This document shows positions 33,701 through 42,509 of a stretch of 64,000 nucleotides of DNA, one piece after another. Source of the DNA: Streptomyces sp. SDr-06. Lineage in GTDB: Bacteria; Actinomycetota; Actinomycetes; Streptomycetales; Streptomycetaceae. Under the pieces are notes generated by a model. The model was given only the letters and a program-made list of their open reading frames with translations. It ran no database searches and was not told where the DNA came from. A program made the position numbers and the translations under genes. The stretch is taken from contig NZ_QOLA01000004.1 in the NCBI RefSeq assembly GCF_003324565.1, positions 186,001 to 250,000 of the forward strand, read 5' to 3'. Position 1 is the stretch's first letter, and each line of letters opens with the position of its first letter.

Positions 33701-34951
33701 CTACGGGGCGCTCCGCTGGCCGGGCAGACTCGGACGGCCACCGGTGTAGCCGGAGGCGTACAGATCGGAGCTGGGCTTCCCCGGCTCCGGTGCGGTGTGC
33801 GAGGTCGCTGTCGGCCCCACCACCGCGCTGGCCGCCGCCGTCCGCCGGGCCTGGGGGAGCGCCTGGGGCGGAACGGTCTCCGGCACCGGAGCGGGCATGG
33901 GCACCGCGATGGGGCCCGCACTCGGTTCCGGTTGCGGCCGCCGTGCCCGGTAGGCCGCCCGGTAGGACGCCGGGGACGAGCCGAGCTGGCGGCGGAAGTG
34001 CCCGCGCAGCGCGACCGGGGAGCGGAAGCCGCAGCGGCCCGCCACCTCGTCCACGGAGTAGTCGGACGTTTCGAGCAGGCGCTGGGCCTGCAGGACCCGC
34101 TGGGTGATCAGCCACTGGAGCGGGGCCGAGCCGGTCAGCGAGCGGAAACGGCGGTCGAAGGTGCGACGGCTCATGTACGCCCGCGCGGCCAGGGTCTCCA
34201 CGTCGAACTGCTCGTGGAGGTGTTCCAGCGCCCAGGCGACGACCTCGGCCAGCGGGTCGGAGCCGATCTCCTCAGGTAAAGACCTGTCGAGATAGCGCTC
34301 CTGGCCTCCGCTGCGGCGGGGCGGCACGACGAGTCGGCGGGCCAGCGCGCCGGCCGCCTCACTGCCGTGGTCCGTCCGCACGATGTGGAGACAGAGATCG
34401 ATTCCGGCCGCGGTTCCGGCCGAGGTGAGGACGTCCCCGTCGTCGACGAAGAGCTCCCTCGGATCCACGTGCACCGATGGATAGCGTTTGGCCAGTGTCG
34501 GCGCGTACATCCAGTGCGTCGTCGCCGGGCGGCCGTCGAGCAGACCGGCCGCGGCGAGCACGAACGCGCCGGTGCACAGCCCGACGATCCTTGCCCCTTC
34601 CTCGTGTGCCCGGCGCAGCGCTTCGAGCGCGGCGGCGGGGGGCGGTGAGGTGATGGAACGCCACGCGGGCACCACCACCGTTCCCGCCCTGCTGATGGCT
34701 TCCAGACCGTAGGGCGCGGTGAGTTCGAGTCCCCCTGTGGTCCGCAGGGGGCCTTCCTCGCCGGCGCACACCAGCAGTCTGTAACGCGGAACTCCCGCGT
34801 CCTGACGGTCGATTCCGAACACGGAGAGCGGAATGGAACTTTCGAAGATGGGGCCGCCACTGAACAGCAGTACGGCGACGACTTCTCGGCGTCGGCGGCC
34901 GGCCAGCTTCCTTGCGGTCTCCGGTGATGCGGCAGCGGAGTCCTGGCTCAT
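33701..34951 (-). CDS. adpA: AraC-family developmental regulator AdpA (TTA codon)
   Basis: Global activator of morphological differentiation and secondary metabolism. 416 residues. N-terminal ThiJ/PfpI/GATase-like dimerisation domain ([42 protein letters not shown]), C-terminal AraC DNA-binding domain with two helix-turn-helix units ([42 protein letters not shown]). Leu225 is encoded by TTA (plus-strand bases 34277-34279), between the two domains, so translation depends on the bldA tRNA. ATG 34951 has GAGGGGGG upstream. The C-terminal tail is Pro/Ala rich. Followed by ornA 10 bp later. About 390 bp of non-coding leader or promoter region lies upstream. Confidence 0.97.
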   Translation of the reverse strand: MSQDSAAASPETARKLAGRRRREVVAVLLFSGGPIFESSIPLSVFGIDRQDAGVPRYRLLVCAGEEGPLRTTGGLELTAPYGLEAISRAGTVVVPAWRSITSPPPAAALEALRRAHEEGARIVGLCTGAFVLAAAGLLDGRPATTHWMYAPTLAKRYPSVHVDPRELFVDDGDVLTSAGTAAGIDLCLHIVRTDHGSEAAGALARRLVVPPRRSGGQERYLDRSLPEEIGSDPLAEVVAWALEHLHEQFDVETLAARAYMSRRTFDRRFRSLTGSAPLQWLITQRVLQAQRLLETSDYSVDEVAGRCGFRSPVALRGHFRRQLGSSPASYRAAYRARRPQPEPSAGPIAVPMPAPVPETVPPQALPQARRTAAASAVVGPTATSHTAPEPGKPSSDLYASGYTGGRPSLPGQRSAP

Positions 34952-35338
34952 GGCGCTAAGCCCCCCTCGGTGTTCGCGGCTCCCCGTTCTTGTCGGGCCT
35001 GTCGCTCCTGCACTTTTCCCCTCGGTTTTGCACGAGTCCCCAGCCTTCGATACGCATGATCGAATCTACTGCGTCCCGTGGTGCCGGCGTGACAAGTCCG
35101 GCACCCAGCGCTATGTCGACAAGGCAACTTGGCGCGAAGCTTTCGATCACGAAGCGTTTCACCCGTGGGCCCCGCAGGGGAAGTGCGCCTTCTGGGGATG
35201 GCCCGTACCCGTATGGTGCCAGAGGCCGCAATGGTCCTTTCATCCCTGGTGGCAAGGGGGTTGGCAGGCCATTTACCCAAGGAATCCGCCACCAGGGGAA
35301 CTTGGCCGAAAACATATGGGTCCAGGTGTGCGATCGCC
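34952..35338. promoter_or_regulatory. Long upstream region of adpA
   Basis: 387 bp without a gene that I can support, between adpA and the small membrane-protein gene on the same strand. Streptomyces adpA genes have long regulatory regions bound by the gamma-butyrolactone receptor, BldD and AdpA itself, but I could not mark those sites confidently here. Part of it is unusually AT-rich for this genome (around 35020-35110 and 35190-35330). Confidence 0.6.
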
Positions 35339-35674
35339 TCATCCGGCGGGTGTACGTCCCCCTCCGTGACGCCCACCGCGCTGCCCCTCGCGGCCCCCTT
35401 CGGGGGCCCCTCGGCCGTGCCGCCCGGGCGCCGGGAGCGACCGCCGCGCGCGTTCCTCGGCGGCCGCTCGCTCGGACTGCCGCAGCAGCAGCCGGCACAC
35501 CGCCGTCACGGCCGTCAGGCCCAGCGCCGAGCCGGCCGCCCCCGCGAACGACGACCCGTACACGACGAGCACCACGGGCACGAGCACGCAGCTGAACGCC
35601 GCCCAGCGGACGACGTCGCCGGCCGGGTCGGCCGGGGGCCGGCCGGTCGCCGCCCAGAGTGGTTCTGCGTTCAC
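35339..35674 (-). CDS. Small membrane protein upstream of adpA
   Basis: 111 residues from GTG 35674 (MNAEPLWAATGRPPADPAGDVV...). Two hydrophobic segments (about 23-65: AAFSCVLVPVVLVVYGSSFAGAAGSALGLTAVTAV split here) and a basic, Gly/Arg-rich C-terminus. The segment resembles a conserved membrane protein that I associate with the position next to adpA in Streptomyces. The ribosome site is weak. Longer reading to 35785 adds a Pro/Arg-rich stretch that looks non-coding. Function unknown. Confidence 0.6.
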   Translation of the reverse strand: MNAEPLWAATGRPPADPAGDVVRWAAFSCVLVPVVLVVYGSSFAGAAGSALGLTAVTAVCRLLLRQSERAAAEERARRSLPAPGRHGRGAPEGGREGQRGGRHGGGRTPAG

Positions 35675-36119
35675 GGACCGGTTGGTACGTACGGTTTCGG
35701 CCGCGGACGGCGGTCCGGGCGTCCGGCGGCGGGAGCCGGGCCGCGCGAGTCGGGCGGAAGGGTGGGCGACCGGGGGAGGGGGCACGAGGAGGTGCTTCCT
35801 TGATCGGGGTCGGGGTGATCACGCGTCTAACGCGGAAGCGGCCGATCCGGTCACTGGAAGATCATCGCCGCCCGGCCGGGACCGGCCGCGAGGGGGACGG
35901 CTGTAGAGGGCACCGGGCATTGCCATCCGGGGCGGGCTCGTGCATGCTCCGGGGAACGCCGAGTAGCTTCGGCGGCTCTGGGCAGGAGAGGAGTGTCGCC
36001 GTACCCTTGGGGGTATGGGGTTGGGAAGATGATTCCCGGACACAGCTCCGCCGCCGACTCGTTGTTGCTCACTCGTCCCCGCTGTCCCCCGACTGAGGAC
36101 CTCCTTCGCCGAGACACCC
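35675..36119. other. 445-bp stretch without a supported gene
   Basis: Lies between the divergent small membrane-protein gene and the universal stress gene. Several short open frames cross it, but none has a credible start with ribosome site and conserved-looking product. I see no clear operator, repeat or tRNA. Confidence 0.5.
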
Positions 36120-36641
36120 ATGGCCGGTCACGAATTCTCCGAACCCGCGGACCGCAAGCAGGTAGCCGACCCCACGTCGGACCTCCAAGCGGCGACAGAA
36201 CCACGACACTCCTGCGATCCCGCATTCCGGCACGGCGTCGTCGTCGGCTTCGACGGCTCGACCTCCAGTGAGCGGGCCCTCGCCTATGCCATCGGCATGG
36301 CCAAGCGCTCGGGTTCCGGGCTGATCATCGTGCATGTCGCCAACCGGCTGCCCACCACGGTGTGGGCGGGCTGCGAGCCGCCCGTCTTCGTGGACGTCCC
36401 GGACCACCGCACCGAGGTCCTCGGGCTCGAACTCGCCTGCGCCGACTACCTCGCCGAGGTCCCCTGGATCCTGGTCGAGCGCGGCGGCGACATCTGCCAC
36501 GAACTGGAAGAAGTCGGGCGTGAGTACGCGGCGGACGCGATCGTCGTCGGCTCCACGCACGGCCTCGTCGGGCGGATCTTCGGCTCGGTCGCGGGCCGGC
36601 TCGCGCGGCGTGCGCAGCGGCCCGTCGTCGTCATCCCGTAA
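36120..36641 (+). CDS. Universal stress protein
   Basis: Single-domain UspA-fold protein, 173 residues. After a 35-residue polar N-terminus the core begins VVVGFDGSTSSERALAYAIGMAKRSG, and it ends with the ATP-binding signature GSTHGLVGRIFGSVAGRLARRAQRPVVVIP split into its G-2X-G-9X-G pattern. Binds ATP or other nucleotides in most relatives. ATG 36120. The partner or signal is unknown. Followed by a membrane transporter gene on the same strand. Confidence 0.9.
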   Translation: MAGHEFSEPADRKQVADPTSDLQAATEPRHSCDPAFRHGVVVGFDGSTSSERALAYAIGMAKRSGSGLIIVHVANRLPTTVWAGCEPPVFVDVPDHRTEVLGLELACADYLAEVPWILVERGGDICHELEEVGREYAADAIVVGSTHGLVGRIFGSVAGRLARRAQRPVVVIP

Positions 36642-36806
36642 TCGCGCGTTGTCCCAGTCGAGACCCGGTCGGCGTTTGCCTGACGTGGCGTCAACTTCCT
36701 TGCCCGGCAAGTGAATCTACCCACGCGTAGGGGTGGATTGTGCCCTTGTGAAGGGTACGTAAGTATCGCTGGGAAGCAGCACAAACGCGCACGAAGGGAG
36801 CCCGCC

Positions 36807-37376
36807 GTGGACAACGAAGTCTCCGCGGGAAGCACCACCTCCACGCTCGGTCACCTCGCACTCGGACTCACTCTGCTGGCCTTCGGCCTCGGCAACACCC
36901 GCGTGATCGACGGCGTGACGGTGGCCGACTCGGTCTCGATCGCGACCTACGTCGGCGGCATCGGCCTGTTCATCCTCGGCGTCCTCGCCTTCCGCGATCA
37001 GGACGCGTTCACCGGCACCGCCTTCGCGGGCCTCGGGGCCTTCTGGTTCACGTGGGCCGCGGGCGCGAACACCAAGTTCTCGGCCAACGCGGCCGGCCTC
37101 TTCCTGGTGCTCTTCGCTCTCCTGGCGCTGAGCCTGGCGGCGGGCTCGGCGGGTGCCGGGCTCTTTTGGCAGGGCACGTACGGCCTGCTCTTCCTGGCCC
37201 TGGTGCTGCTGGCCATCGGCCAGTTCGCGGACAGCGGCTCGCTCGGTAAGGCGGCGGGCTGGGTCGCCGCCGTCGCGGGCGCCGTCGCCTGGTACGGGGC
37301 GACCGCCTCGCTCGCCAAGTGGCCGACCGCGATGCCCCGACGCGCTGCCGGCCGGGGGGTGACGGCCACCGGCTGA
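36807..37376 (+). CDS. GPR1/FUN34/YaaH-family (acetate/succinate) transporter
   Basis: Six-span membrane protein, 189 residues, of the acetate uptake transporter family. N-terminal LGHLALGLTLLAFGLGNTRV corresponds to the family's NPxPLG region but in a divergent form. FWFTWAAGANTKF and the closing spans are typical. GTG 36807 is fixed by AAGGGAG 6 bases upstream; a longer open frame back to 36711 encodes no conserved sequence. Substrate is not certain. A terminator for this gene and glmS follows. Confidence 0.85.
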   Translation: MDNEVSAGSTTSTLGHLALGLTLLAFGLGNTRVIDGVTVADSVSIATYVGGIGLFILGVLAFRDQDAFTGTAFAGLGAFWFTWAAGANTKFSANAAGLFLVLFALLALSLAAGSAGAGLFWQGTYGLLFLALVLLAIGQFADSGSLGKAAGWVAAVAGAVAWYGATASLAKWPTAMPRRAAGRGVTATG

Positions 37377-37423
37377 TTCGGCAGCCGCGGGCCCGGTGCC
37401 TGGGCAGCGCCCGGCCCGCAGAA

Positions 37424-37454
37424 GGGCGACCCCCGCCGATGGCAGGGGTCGCCC
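37424..37454. terminator. Bidirectional terminator between transporter gene and glmS
   Basis: GGGCGACCCC (37424-37433) and GGGGTCGCCC (37445-37454) make a 10-bp perfect stem with an 11-base loop between convergent genes. A short CTTTCT follows on the plus strand. Confidence 0.88.
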
Positions 37455-37480
37455 CTTTCTGTGCGTACGGAGCGTACGGA

Positions 37481-39298
37481 CTACTCGACCGTGACCGACT
37501 TGGCCAGGTTGCGCGGCTTGTCGATGTCGCGGCCCATCGCCAACGCCGTGTGGTACGCGAAGAGCTGGAGCGGGATGCCCATGAGGATCGGGTCCAGCTC
37601 GTCCTCGTTCTTCGGCACGACGATGGTGTGGTCGGCCTTCTCCTGGTTCTGGTGGGCGACCGCGAGGATGCGGCCGCTGCGGGCCTTGATCTCCTCCAGG
37701 GCGGCGCGGTTCTTCTCCAGGAGGTCGTCGTCGGGGACGATGGCGACCGTCGGCAGCGCGGGCTCGATGAGCGCGAGCGGGCCGTGCTTCAGCTCGGAGG
37801 CGGGGTAGGCCTCGGCGTGGATGTAGGAGATCTCCTTGAGCTTCAGGGAGGCCTCCAGGGCGACCGGGTAGCCGCGCACGCGCCCGATGAACATCATCGA
37901 CTGGGCGCCCGCGTACTCCTGGGCCAGCTTCTCGATCTCCGGCTCCATGGCCAGGATCTCCTCGATCTGGCCGGGCAGCTTGCGCAGGCCCTCGATGATC
38001 CGCTTGCCGTCGGCCACCGACAGGTCGCGGATGCGGCCGAGGTGCAGGGCGAGCAGCGCGAAGGCGACCACCGTGTTGGTGAAGCACTTGGTGGAGACGA
38101 CGCAGACCTCGGGCCCGGCGTGCACATAGGTGCCGCCGTCCGCCTCGCGGGCGATGGCGGAGCCGACGACGTTCACGACGCCGAGCACCCGGGCGCCCTT
38201 GCGCTTGAGCTCCTGCACGGCCGCCAGCACGTCGTAGGTCTCACCGGACTGGGAGACCGCGATGTACAGGGTGTCGGGGTCCACGACCGGGTTGCGGTAG
38301 CGGAACTCGGAGGCCGGCTCGGCGTCCGCGGGGATGCGGGCGAGCTCCTCGATGAGGCCGGCGCCGATCAGGCCCGCGTGGTAGCTGGTGCCGCAGCCGA
38401 GGATCTTGATGCGGCGCACGCCGCGCGCCTCGCGGGCGTCCAGGTTCAGGCCACCGAGGTGAACGGTCGAGAACCGGTCGTCGATGCGGCCGCGCAGGAC
38501 CCGGTCGACGGCCTCGGCCTGCTCGCTCATCTCCTTGTGCATGTACGTGTCGTGGCCGCCCATGTCGTAGGAGGCGGCCTCCCACTCGACGGTCTCGGGG
38601 GTGGCGTTGGTCTGCGTGCCCGAGGTCGTGTACGTCCGGAAGTCGTCGGCCTTCAGGGTCGCCATCTCGCCGTCGTTGAGGGTGACGACCTGGCGGGTGT
38701 GGGCGATGAGGGCGGCGACGTCGGAGGCGACGAGCATCTCCTTCTCGCCAATGCCGAGGATGACCGGGGAGCCGTTGCGGGCGACCACGATGCGGTCGGC
38801 GAAGTCGGCGTGCATCACGGCGATGCCGTAGGTGCCCTCGATGACCTTGAGCGCGTCGCGGACCTTCTCCTCCAGGGAGTCGGCCAGGGAGCGGGCGATC
38901 AGGTGGGTGATGACCTCGGTGTCGGTCTCGGAGGCGAAGACGACGCCCTCGGCCTCCAGCTTGGCGCGCAGGTCGGCGGCGTTGTCGACGATGCCGTTGT
39001 GGACGACGGCGACCTTGTTCTCGGGGTCGAGGTGCGGGTGCGAGTTCTCGTCGGAGGGGGCGCCGTGGGTGGCCCAGCGGGTGTGGGCGATGCCCGTGGT
39101 GCCGGCGAAGCGCTTGGGGACCCGGGCCTCCAGGTCACGCACGCGGCCCTTGGCCTTGACCATCTTCAGGGCCGCGGACTTGGGGCTGTTGACGACGACG
39201 CCCGCCGAGTCGTAACCCCGGTACTCCAGCCGCTGCAGGCCTTCCAGCAGCAGCGGAGCCACATCACGCTTGCCGATATAACCGACGATTCCGCACAT
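37481..39298 (-). CDS. glmS: Glucosamine-fructose-6-phosphate aminotransferase (isomerizing)
   Basis: Makes glucosamine-6-phosphate from fructose-6-phosphate and glutamine, the first step of amino-sugar and cell-wall precursor synthesis. 605 residues. N-terminal Ntn-type glutaminase with the catalytic Cys2 (MCGIVGYIG), HTRWATHGAPSDENSHPH and HNGIVDN. Two C-terminal SIS domains with ILGCGTSYHAGLIG and SQSGETYD, ending in the conserved DKPRNLAKSVTVE. ATG 39298, GGAGGGG upstream. The product is the effector of DasR, and a DasR-type site lies about 420 bp upstream, beyond the small gene at 39355. I see no glmS ribozyme in the 56-bp gap. Confidence 0.97.
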   Translation of the reverse strand: MCGIVGYIGKRDVAPLLLEGLQRLEYRGYDSAGVVVNSPKSAALKMVKAKGRVRDLEARVPKRFAGTTGIAHTRWATHGAPSDENSHPHLDPENKVAVVHNGIVDNAADLRAKLEAEGVVFASETDTEVITHLIARSLADSLEEKVRDALKVIEGTYGIAVMHADFADRIVVARNGSPVILGIGEKEMLVASDVAALIAHTRQVVTLNDGEMATLKADDFRTYTTSGTQTNATPETVEWEAASYDMGGHDTYMHKEMSEQAEAVDRVLRGRIDDRFSTVHLGGLNLDAREARGVRRIKILGCGTSYHAGLIGAGLIEELARIPADAEPASEFRYRNPVVDPDTLYIAVSQSGETYDVLAAVQELKRKGARVLGVVNVVGSAIAREADGGTYVHAGPEVCVVSTKCFTNTVVAFALLALHLGRIRDLSVADGKRIIEGLRKLPGQIEEILAMEPEIEKLAQEYAGAQSMMFIGRVRGYPVALEASLKLKEISYIHAEAYPASELKHGPLALIEPALPTVAIVPDDDLLEKNRAALEEIKARSGRILAVAHQNQEKADHTIVVPKNEDELDPILMGIPLQLFAYHTALAMGRDIDKPRNLAKSVTVE

Positions 39299-39354
39299 AG
39301 AGTCTCTGCCCCTCCATCGACGTACAAAAGTTCCGGTGTGCCCGGCCGTGGCGC

Positions 39355-39636
39355 TCAGCCGTAGACGATGCGGCGCAGCTGCCGGAGCGAGAGCTCCGGT
39401 GGCGCCACGGCGCGATGCGGCAGCTCGGCCGCGATCCGCTCGAAGATCTCCGTGTTCACGGCGCCGCCGGACTGCAGTTCGCGGTGGCGCCGGCGGACGA
39501 ATTCCTCGCACGTCTCGTCGAAGTACGCCAGCACATCGAGGACCACCCGGGCCGCCTCACCGCGCTGGAGCGCGGTGCTGCGCACCAGATGATCTACGAG
39601 GTCGTCGTGCGACGACGGGCTGCGGCGTTCGAGCAC
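39355..39636 (-). CDS. Conserved hypothetical protein next to glmS (start uncertain)
   Basis: 93 residues from a GTG at 39636 that has no ribosome site. The reading frame stays open upstream and encodes RILAYGRETPQYRRV immediately before, which looks like real protein and suggests that the gene is longer at its N-terminus. However, no ATG, GTG or TTG exists in frame before a stop at about 39706. A perfect 12-bp-armed palindrome occupies the expected start region (39672-39699). The product is helical (HDDLVDHLVRSTALQRGEAARVVLDVLAYF). Family unknown. It lies in front of glmS, 57 bp away on the same strand, and is probably co-transcribed with it. Confidence 0.65.
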   Translation of the reverse strand: MLERRSPSSHDDLVDHLVRSTALQRGEAARVVLDVLAYFDETCEEFVRRRHRELQSGGAVNTEIFERIAAELPHRAVAPPELSLRQLRRIVYG

Positions 39637-39671
39637 CCGTCGATACTGCGGGGTCTCGCGGCCGTACGCAA

Positions 39672-39699
39672 GAATCCTGCCCGATTCCGGGCAGGATTC
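39672..39699. repeat. Perfect palindrome, 12-bp arms with 4-base loop
   Basis: GAATCCTGCCCG (39672-39683), loop ATTC, CGGGCAGGATTC (39688-39699). It lies downstream of the DUF4429 gene and at the 5' end of the small glmS-linked gene. No T tract follows on the minus strand (TTGCGTACGG), so it is an atypical terminator. Confidence 0.9.
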
Positions 39700-39713
39700 G
39701 CATGATCATCCTT

Positions 39714-39727
39714 CTGGTCTGGACCAG
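39714..39727. promoter_or_regulatory. DasR-type (dre) site upstream of the glmS unit
   Basis: CTGGTCTGGACCAG is a near-perfect dyad matching the inner part of the dre consensus ACTGGTCTAGACCACT quoted from memory. It lies between the DUF4429 gene and the small gene that precedes glmS on the same strand, where it could control that unit in response to glucosamine-6-phosphate. It is stronger as a dyad than either repeat before the chitinase gene. Confidence 0.7.
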
Positions 39728-39791
39728 GAGGGTGTCCCAGTGCGCCGCCCGCCGAGCCGCCTGCGCATCCCAGGGGCGTCCGGCCCCGGAT

Positions 39792-40679
39792 TCACAGGCG
39801 CTTGAGGACCGCCTGCTTGGCCGCCGAGAACTCCTCGTCCGTCAGGATGCCGCTCCGGTGCAGCTCGCCGAGCTCGCGCAGGCGGCGCAGCAGCACGTCG
39901 TGGTCCTCCGCCGCCGGGGCGGCGGCGGGCCCGGCTTCCAGGACCTTGGGCGCCGCGGCCTCCAGCTCGCGGTGCGGTGCGTGGGGATGCGGCATGCGGG
40001 CCACGACCGCCGAGGCGAGCAGCGCCATCAGCGGGTCCTTCTTGAAGCCGTTCAGCTCCACCGCCAGCGGGTCGTGCTTGGGGGCGAGCCGCGGGGCGTT
40101 CGGCATGGTCACGAAGCGCAGGTAGCCGTCGGCAAGACCGCGCGCGGGCTGCCACACCACCCCCGTCAGATCGTCGAGGTCGAGGGTGACCGGACCGGCC
40201 GCCGTCTTCTTCTCGTCGGTGTGCCAGGTCCACTCCAGGTGCACGGTGCGCCCGTCGAATGTGACCGTGGCGTCGCCCGCGCCCACCGTCATCGGCAACG
40301 CGGGTCCCGGCAGGAGATACGCATCGACCGGGCCGTCCGGCACCTCGTCGAGCAGCAGGGCGTTGCGGACCTCGTCCACCATGTACTCGGCCACGGCGGC
40401 CGTGCGGGTCTCCACGGTCAGGACGTACGGGTCCGAGCCGTCCGGCAGCTTTCCGGCGGTGACCTGGAGCAGCGGATCGGCCCCGTCCCGCAGCCGCAGC
40501 CTGAGCCGCCCCGACTTGCGCCCCGGCTCGTACGCGATGCCCGCCACCGCCCGCAGCGGCACCACCGTCTCGCCGAGCGTCCTGCGCAGCAGGCCCACCG
40601 ACTTGTCGCTGCCCGGCACGATGCGCAGCGTCTCGCCGTCGAAGGTCCAGGTGCCGTCCTTCTGGATGATTTCCGCCAT
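39792..40679 (-). CDS. DUF4429 protein with C-terminal SHOCT domain
   Basis: 295-residue cytoplasmic protein. Residues about 1-230 contain two DUF4429-type beta domains (GTWTFDGETLRIVPG ... GDATVTFDGRTVHLEW). The last 35 residues (LLRRLRELGELHRSGILTDEEFSAAKQAVLKRL split) form a SHOCT oligomerisation module. Function of both domains is unknown; they are common in actinobacteria. ATG 40679. It is divergent from the hexosaminidase gene. Its position between two amino-sugar genes may be coincidental. Confidence 0.85.
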   Translation of the reverse strand: MAEIIQKDGTWTFDGETLRIVPGSDKSVGLLRRTLGETVVPLRAVAGIAYEPGRKSGRLRLRLRDGADPLLQVTAGKLPDGSDPYVLTVETRTAAVAEYMVDEVRNALLLDEVPDGPVDAYLLPGPALPMTVGAGDATVTFDGRTVHLEWTWHTDEKKTAAGPVTLDLDDLTGVVWQPARGLADGYLRFVTMPNAPRLAPKHDPLAVELNGFKKDPLMALLASAVVARMPHPHAPHRELEAAAPKVLEAGPAAAPAAEDHDVLLRRLRELGELHRSGILTDEEFSAAKQAVLKRL

Positions 40680-40857
40680 GCGGCGATTCTTTCACCGACC
40701 CACTGGTGTGATGATCGACTTGCGGACTTCCCGCCGTACCGTTCCGGCCCGTCGTGCCGGTCCCCGCCTTGACCACGGCTGGGGTCCCCGGGTCCCATGG
40801 GAAGTGTTCGGTTGCTCAGCCCCCACAGTTGCGCGACCCCTTGGAAGGGAACCGCTT

Positions 40858-42450
40858 GTGAGACAGAGACAGCGCAGGACATTCGCCCGGCTCCTCGGCT
40901 CGCTGGTCCTGGTGACGGCCGCCGGGTTCGCCGGCATCGGCGCCTCGGCGGCCCCCGCGGCTGCGGGCGCGCCCCGCCCGCTCGGCCAGATCGTGCCCGC
41001 CCCCGCCTCCGTCTCGCCCGGCGGCACCCCGTACACCATCGGCTCGGCCACCCGGATCAGGGTCGCCCCGGGCTCGGCCGACGCCCGGCGGATCGGCGAC
41101 TACCTCGCGGGCGTGCTGCGCCCCTCCACCGGATACGCCCTGCCGGTCACCGACGCGGCGGGAAGCGACGGGATCCGGCTGCTGCTCGGCGCCGGTGACA
41201 GCGGCCTCGGTGACGAGGGCTACCGGCTCACTTCGGCAAGCGGCGCGCTCACCGTCACCGCCAGCAAACCCGCCGGGCTCTTCCACGGCGTGCAGACCCT
41301 GCGGCAGCTGCTGCCCGCGGCCGTGGAGAAGCGGACCCGGCAGACCGGGCCCTGGAAGATCGCGGGCGGCACCGTCACCGACTCCCCGCGCTATGCCTAC
41401 CGGGGCGCGATGATCGACGTCTCGCGGCACTTCTTCACCGTCGACCAGGTCAAGCGGTACATCGACCAGCTGGCCCTCTACAAGATCAACGAGCTGCATC
41501 TGCACCTCAGCGACGACCAGGGCTGGCGGATCGCCGTCGACTCCTGGCCCAAGCTGGCCACGTATGGCGGCCAGACCCAGGTCGGCGGCGGCAAGGGCGG
41601 CTCCTACACCAAGGCCGACTACCAGGCGATCGTCACCTACGCCTCCTCCCGCTATCTGGAGGTCGTCCCCGAGATCGACACCCCGGGACACACCAACGCG
41701 GCCCTCGCCTCCTACGCCGAGCTCAACTGCAACGGCGTCGCGCCCCCGCTGTACACGGGCACCAACGTCGGCTTCAGCTCGCTGTGCGTGCCCAAGGACG
41801 TGACGTACCGGTTCTTCGACGACGTGGTGCGCGAGGTCGCCGCCCTCACACCCGGCCGGTACGTCCACATCGGCGGTGACGAGGCGCACTCCACCTCCCA
41901 CGCCGACTACGTCACCTTCATGGACAAGGCACAGCCGGTCGTCGGCAAGTACGGCAAGACCGTGATGGCCTGGCACCAGATCGCCGGGGCGAGCCCGGTG
42001 AAGGGGGCCGTCGCCCAGTACTGGGGGACGCTCGGCAACGAGGCGGACGTCGCCGCCGCCGCGCAAGCCGGCACCCGGCTCGTGATGTCGCCCGCCAACC
42101 ACGCGTACCTCGACATGAAGTACGACGCGAAGTCGCCGCTCGGCACCAGCTGGGCCGGGTACGTCGAGGTCGACAAGTCGTACGCCTGGGACCCGGCCAC
42201 CTTCGTCAAGGGGGTGCCCGCCCAGGCCGTGCTCGGCGTGGAGGCGCCGATCTGGTCGGAGACGCTGACGAACTCCTCCCAGATCGAGTACATGGCGTTC
42301 CCGCGGCTCCAGGGGATCGCGGAGATCGGGTGGTCGCCGGCGTCCACGCACGACTGGGCGTCCTACAAGACCCGGCTCGCCCAGCAGGGGCCGAGGATGA
42401 CCGCGCTCGGCATCAACTTCTACCGCTCGCCGGTGGTGCCCTGGGTCTGA
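40858..42450 (+). CDS. Secreted beta-N-acetylhexosaminidase (GH20)
   Basis: Removes terminal N-acetylglucosamine from chito-oligosaccharides outside the cell. 530 residues from GTG 40858 (GGAAGGGA 7 bases upstream). Signal peptide at about 1-40, ending APAAAG. N-terminal GH20b domain to about 165, then the barrel starting RYAYRGAMIDVSRHFF. LHLHLSDDQGWRI, VPEIDTPGHTNAAL and the catalytic pair Asp341-Glu342 in HIGGDEAHS are present. C-terminal WSE and GW residues complete the substrate pocket. I see no DasR site in the 178 bp upstream. Ends at a large terminator. Confidence 0.95.
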   Translation: MRQRQRRTFARLLGSLVLVTAAGFAGIGASAAPAAAGAPRPLGQIVPAPASVSPGGTPYTIGSATRIRVAPGSADARRIGDYLAGVLRPSTGYALPVTDAAGSDGIRLLLGAGDSGLGDEGYRLTSASGALTVTASKPAGLFHGVQTLRQLLPAAVEKRTRQTGPWKIAGGTVTDSPRYAYRGAMIDVSRHFFTVDQVKRYIDQLALYKINELHLHLSDDQGWRIAVDSWPKLATYGGQTQVGGGKGGSYTKADYQAIVTYASSRYLEVVPEIDTPGHTNAALASYAELNCNGVAPPLYTGTNVGFSSLCVPKDVTYRFFDDVVREVAALTPGRYVHIGGDEAHSTSHADYVTFMDKAQPVVGKYGKTVMAWHQIAGASPVKGAVAQYWGTLGNEADVAAAAQAGTRLVMSPANHAYLDMKYDAKSPLGTSWAGYVEVDKSYAWDPATFVKGVPAQAVLGVEAPIWSETLTNSSQIEYMAFPRLQGIAEIGWSPASTHDWASYKTRLAQQGPRMTALGINFYRSPVVPWV

Positions 42451-42452
42451 TG

Positions 42453-42502
42453 CCCCGCAGCCACCGGGGCCGGTCCGGGCGGGACCGGCCCCGGTGGCGG
42501 GG
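42453..42502. terminator. Bidirectional terminator between hexosaminidase and desD
   Basis: A 16-bp perfect stem (42461-42476 with 42482-42497) extended by CCCCG/CGGGG after a 3-base bulge. It occupies almost the entire 59-bp gap between two convergent genes. Confidence 0.9.
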
Positions 42503-42509
42503 CGCCGCG

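Noticed and set aside
35659..36271. Candidate small genes between the adpA-linked membrane gene and the universal stress gene.
   Set aside because: No ribosome site, no conserved-looking product; frames cross on both strands.
38000..39298. glmS ribozyme or riboswitch before glmS.
   Set aside because: The 56-bp gap to the upstream gene is too short and shows no ribozyme core.
40680..40857. DasR site upstream of the hexosaminidase (ACTGGTGTGATGATC).
   Set aside because: Only the left half resembles the consensus; the right half does not match.
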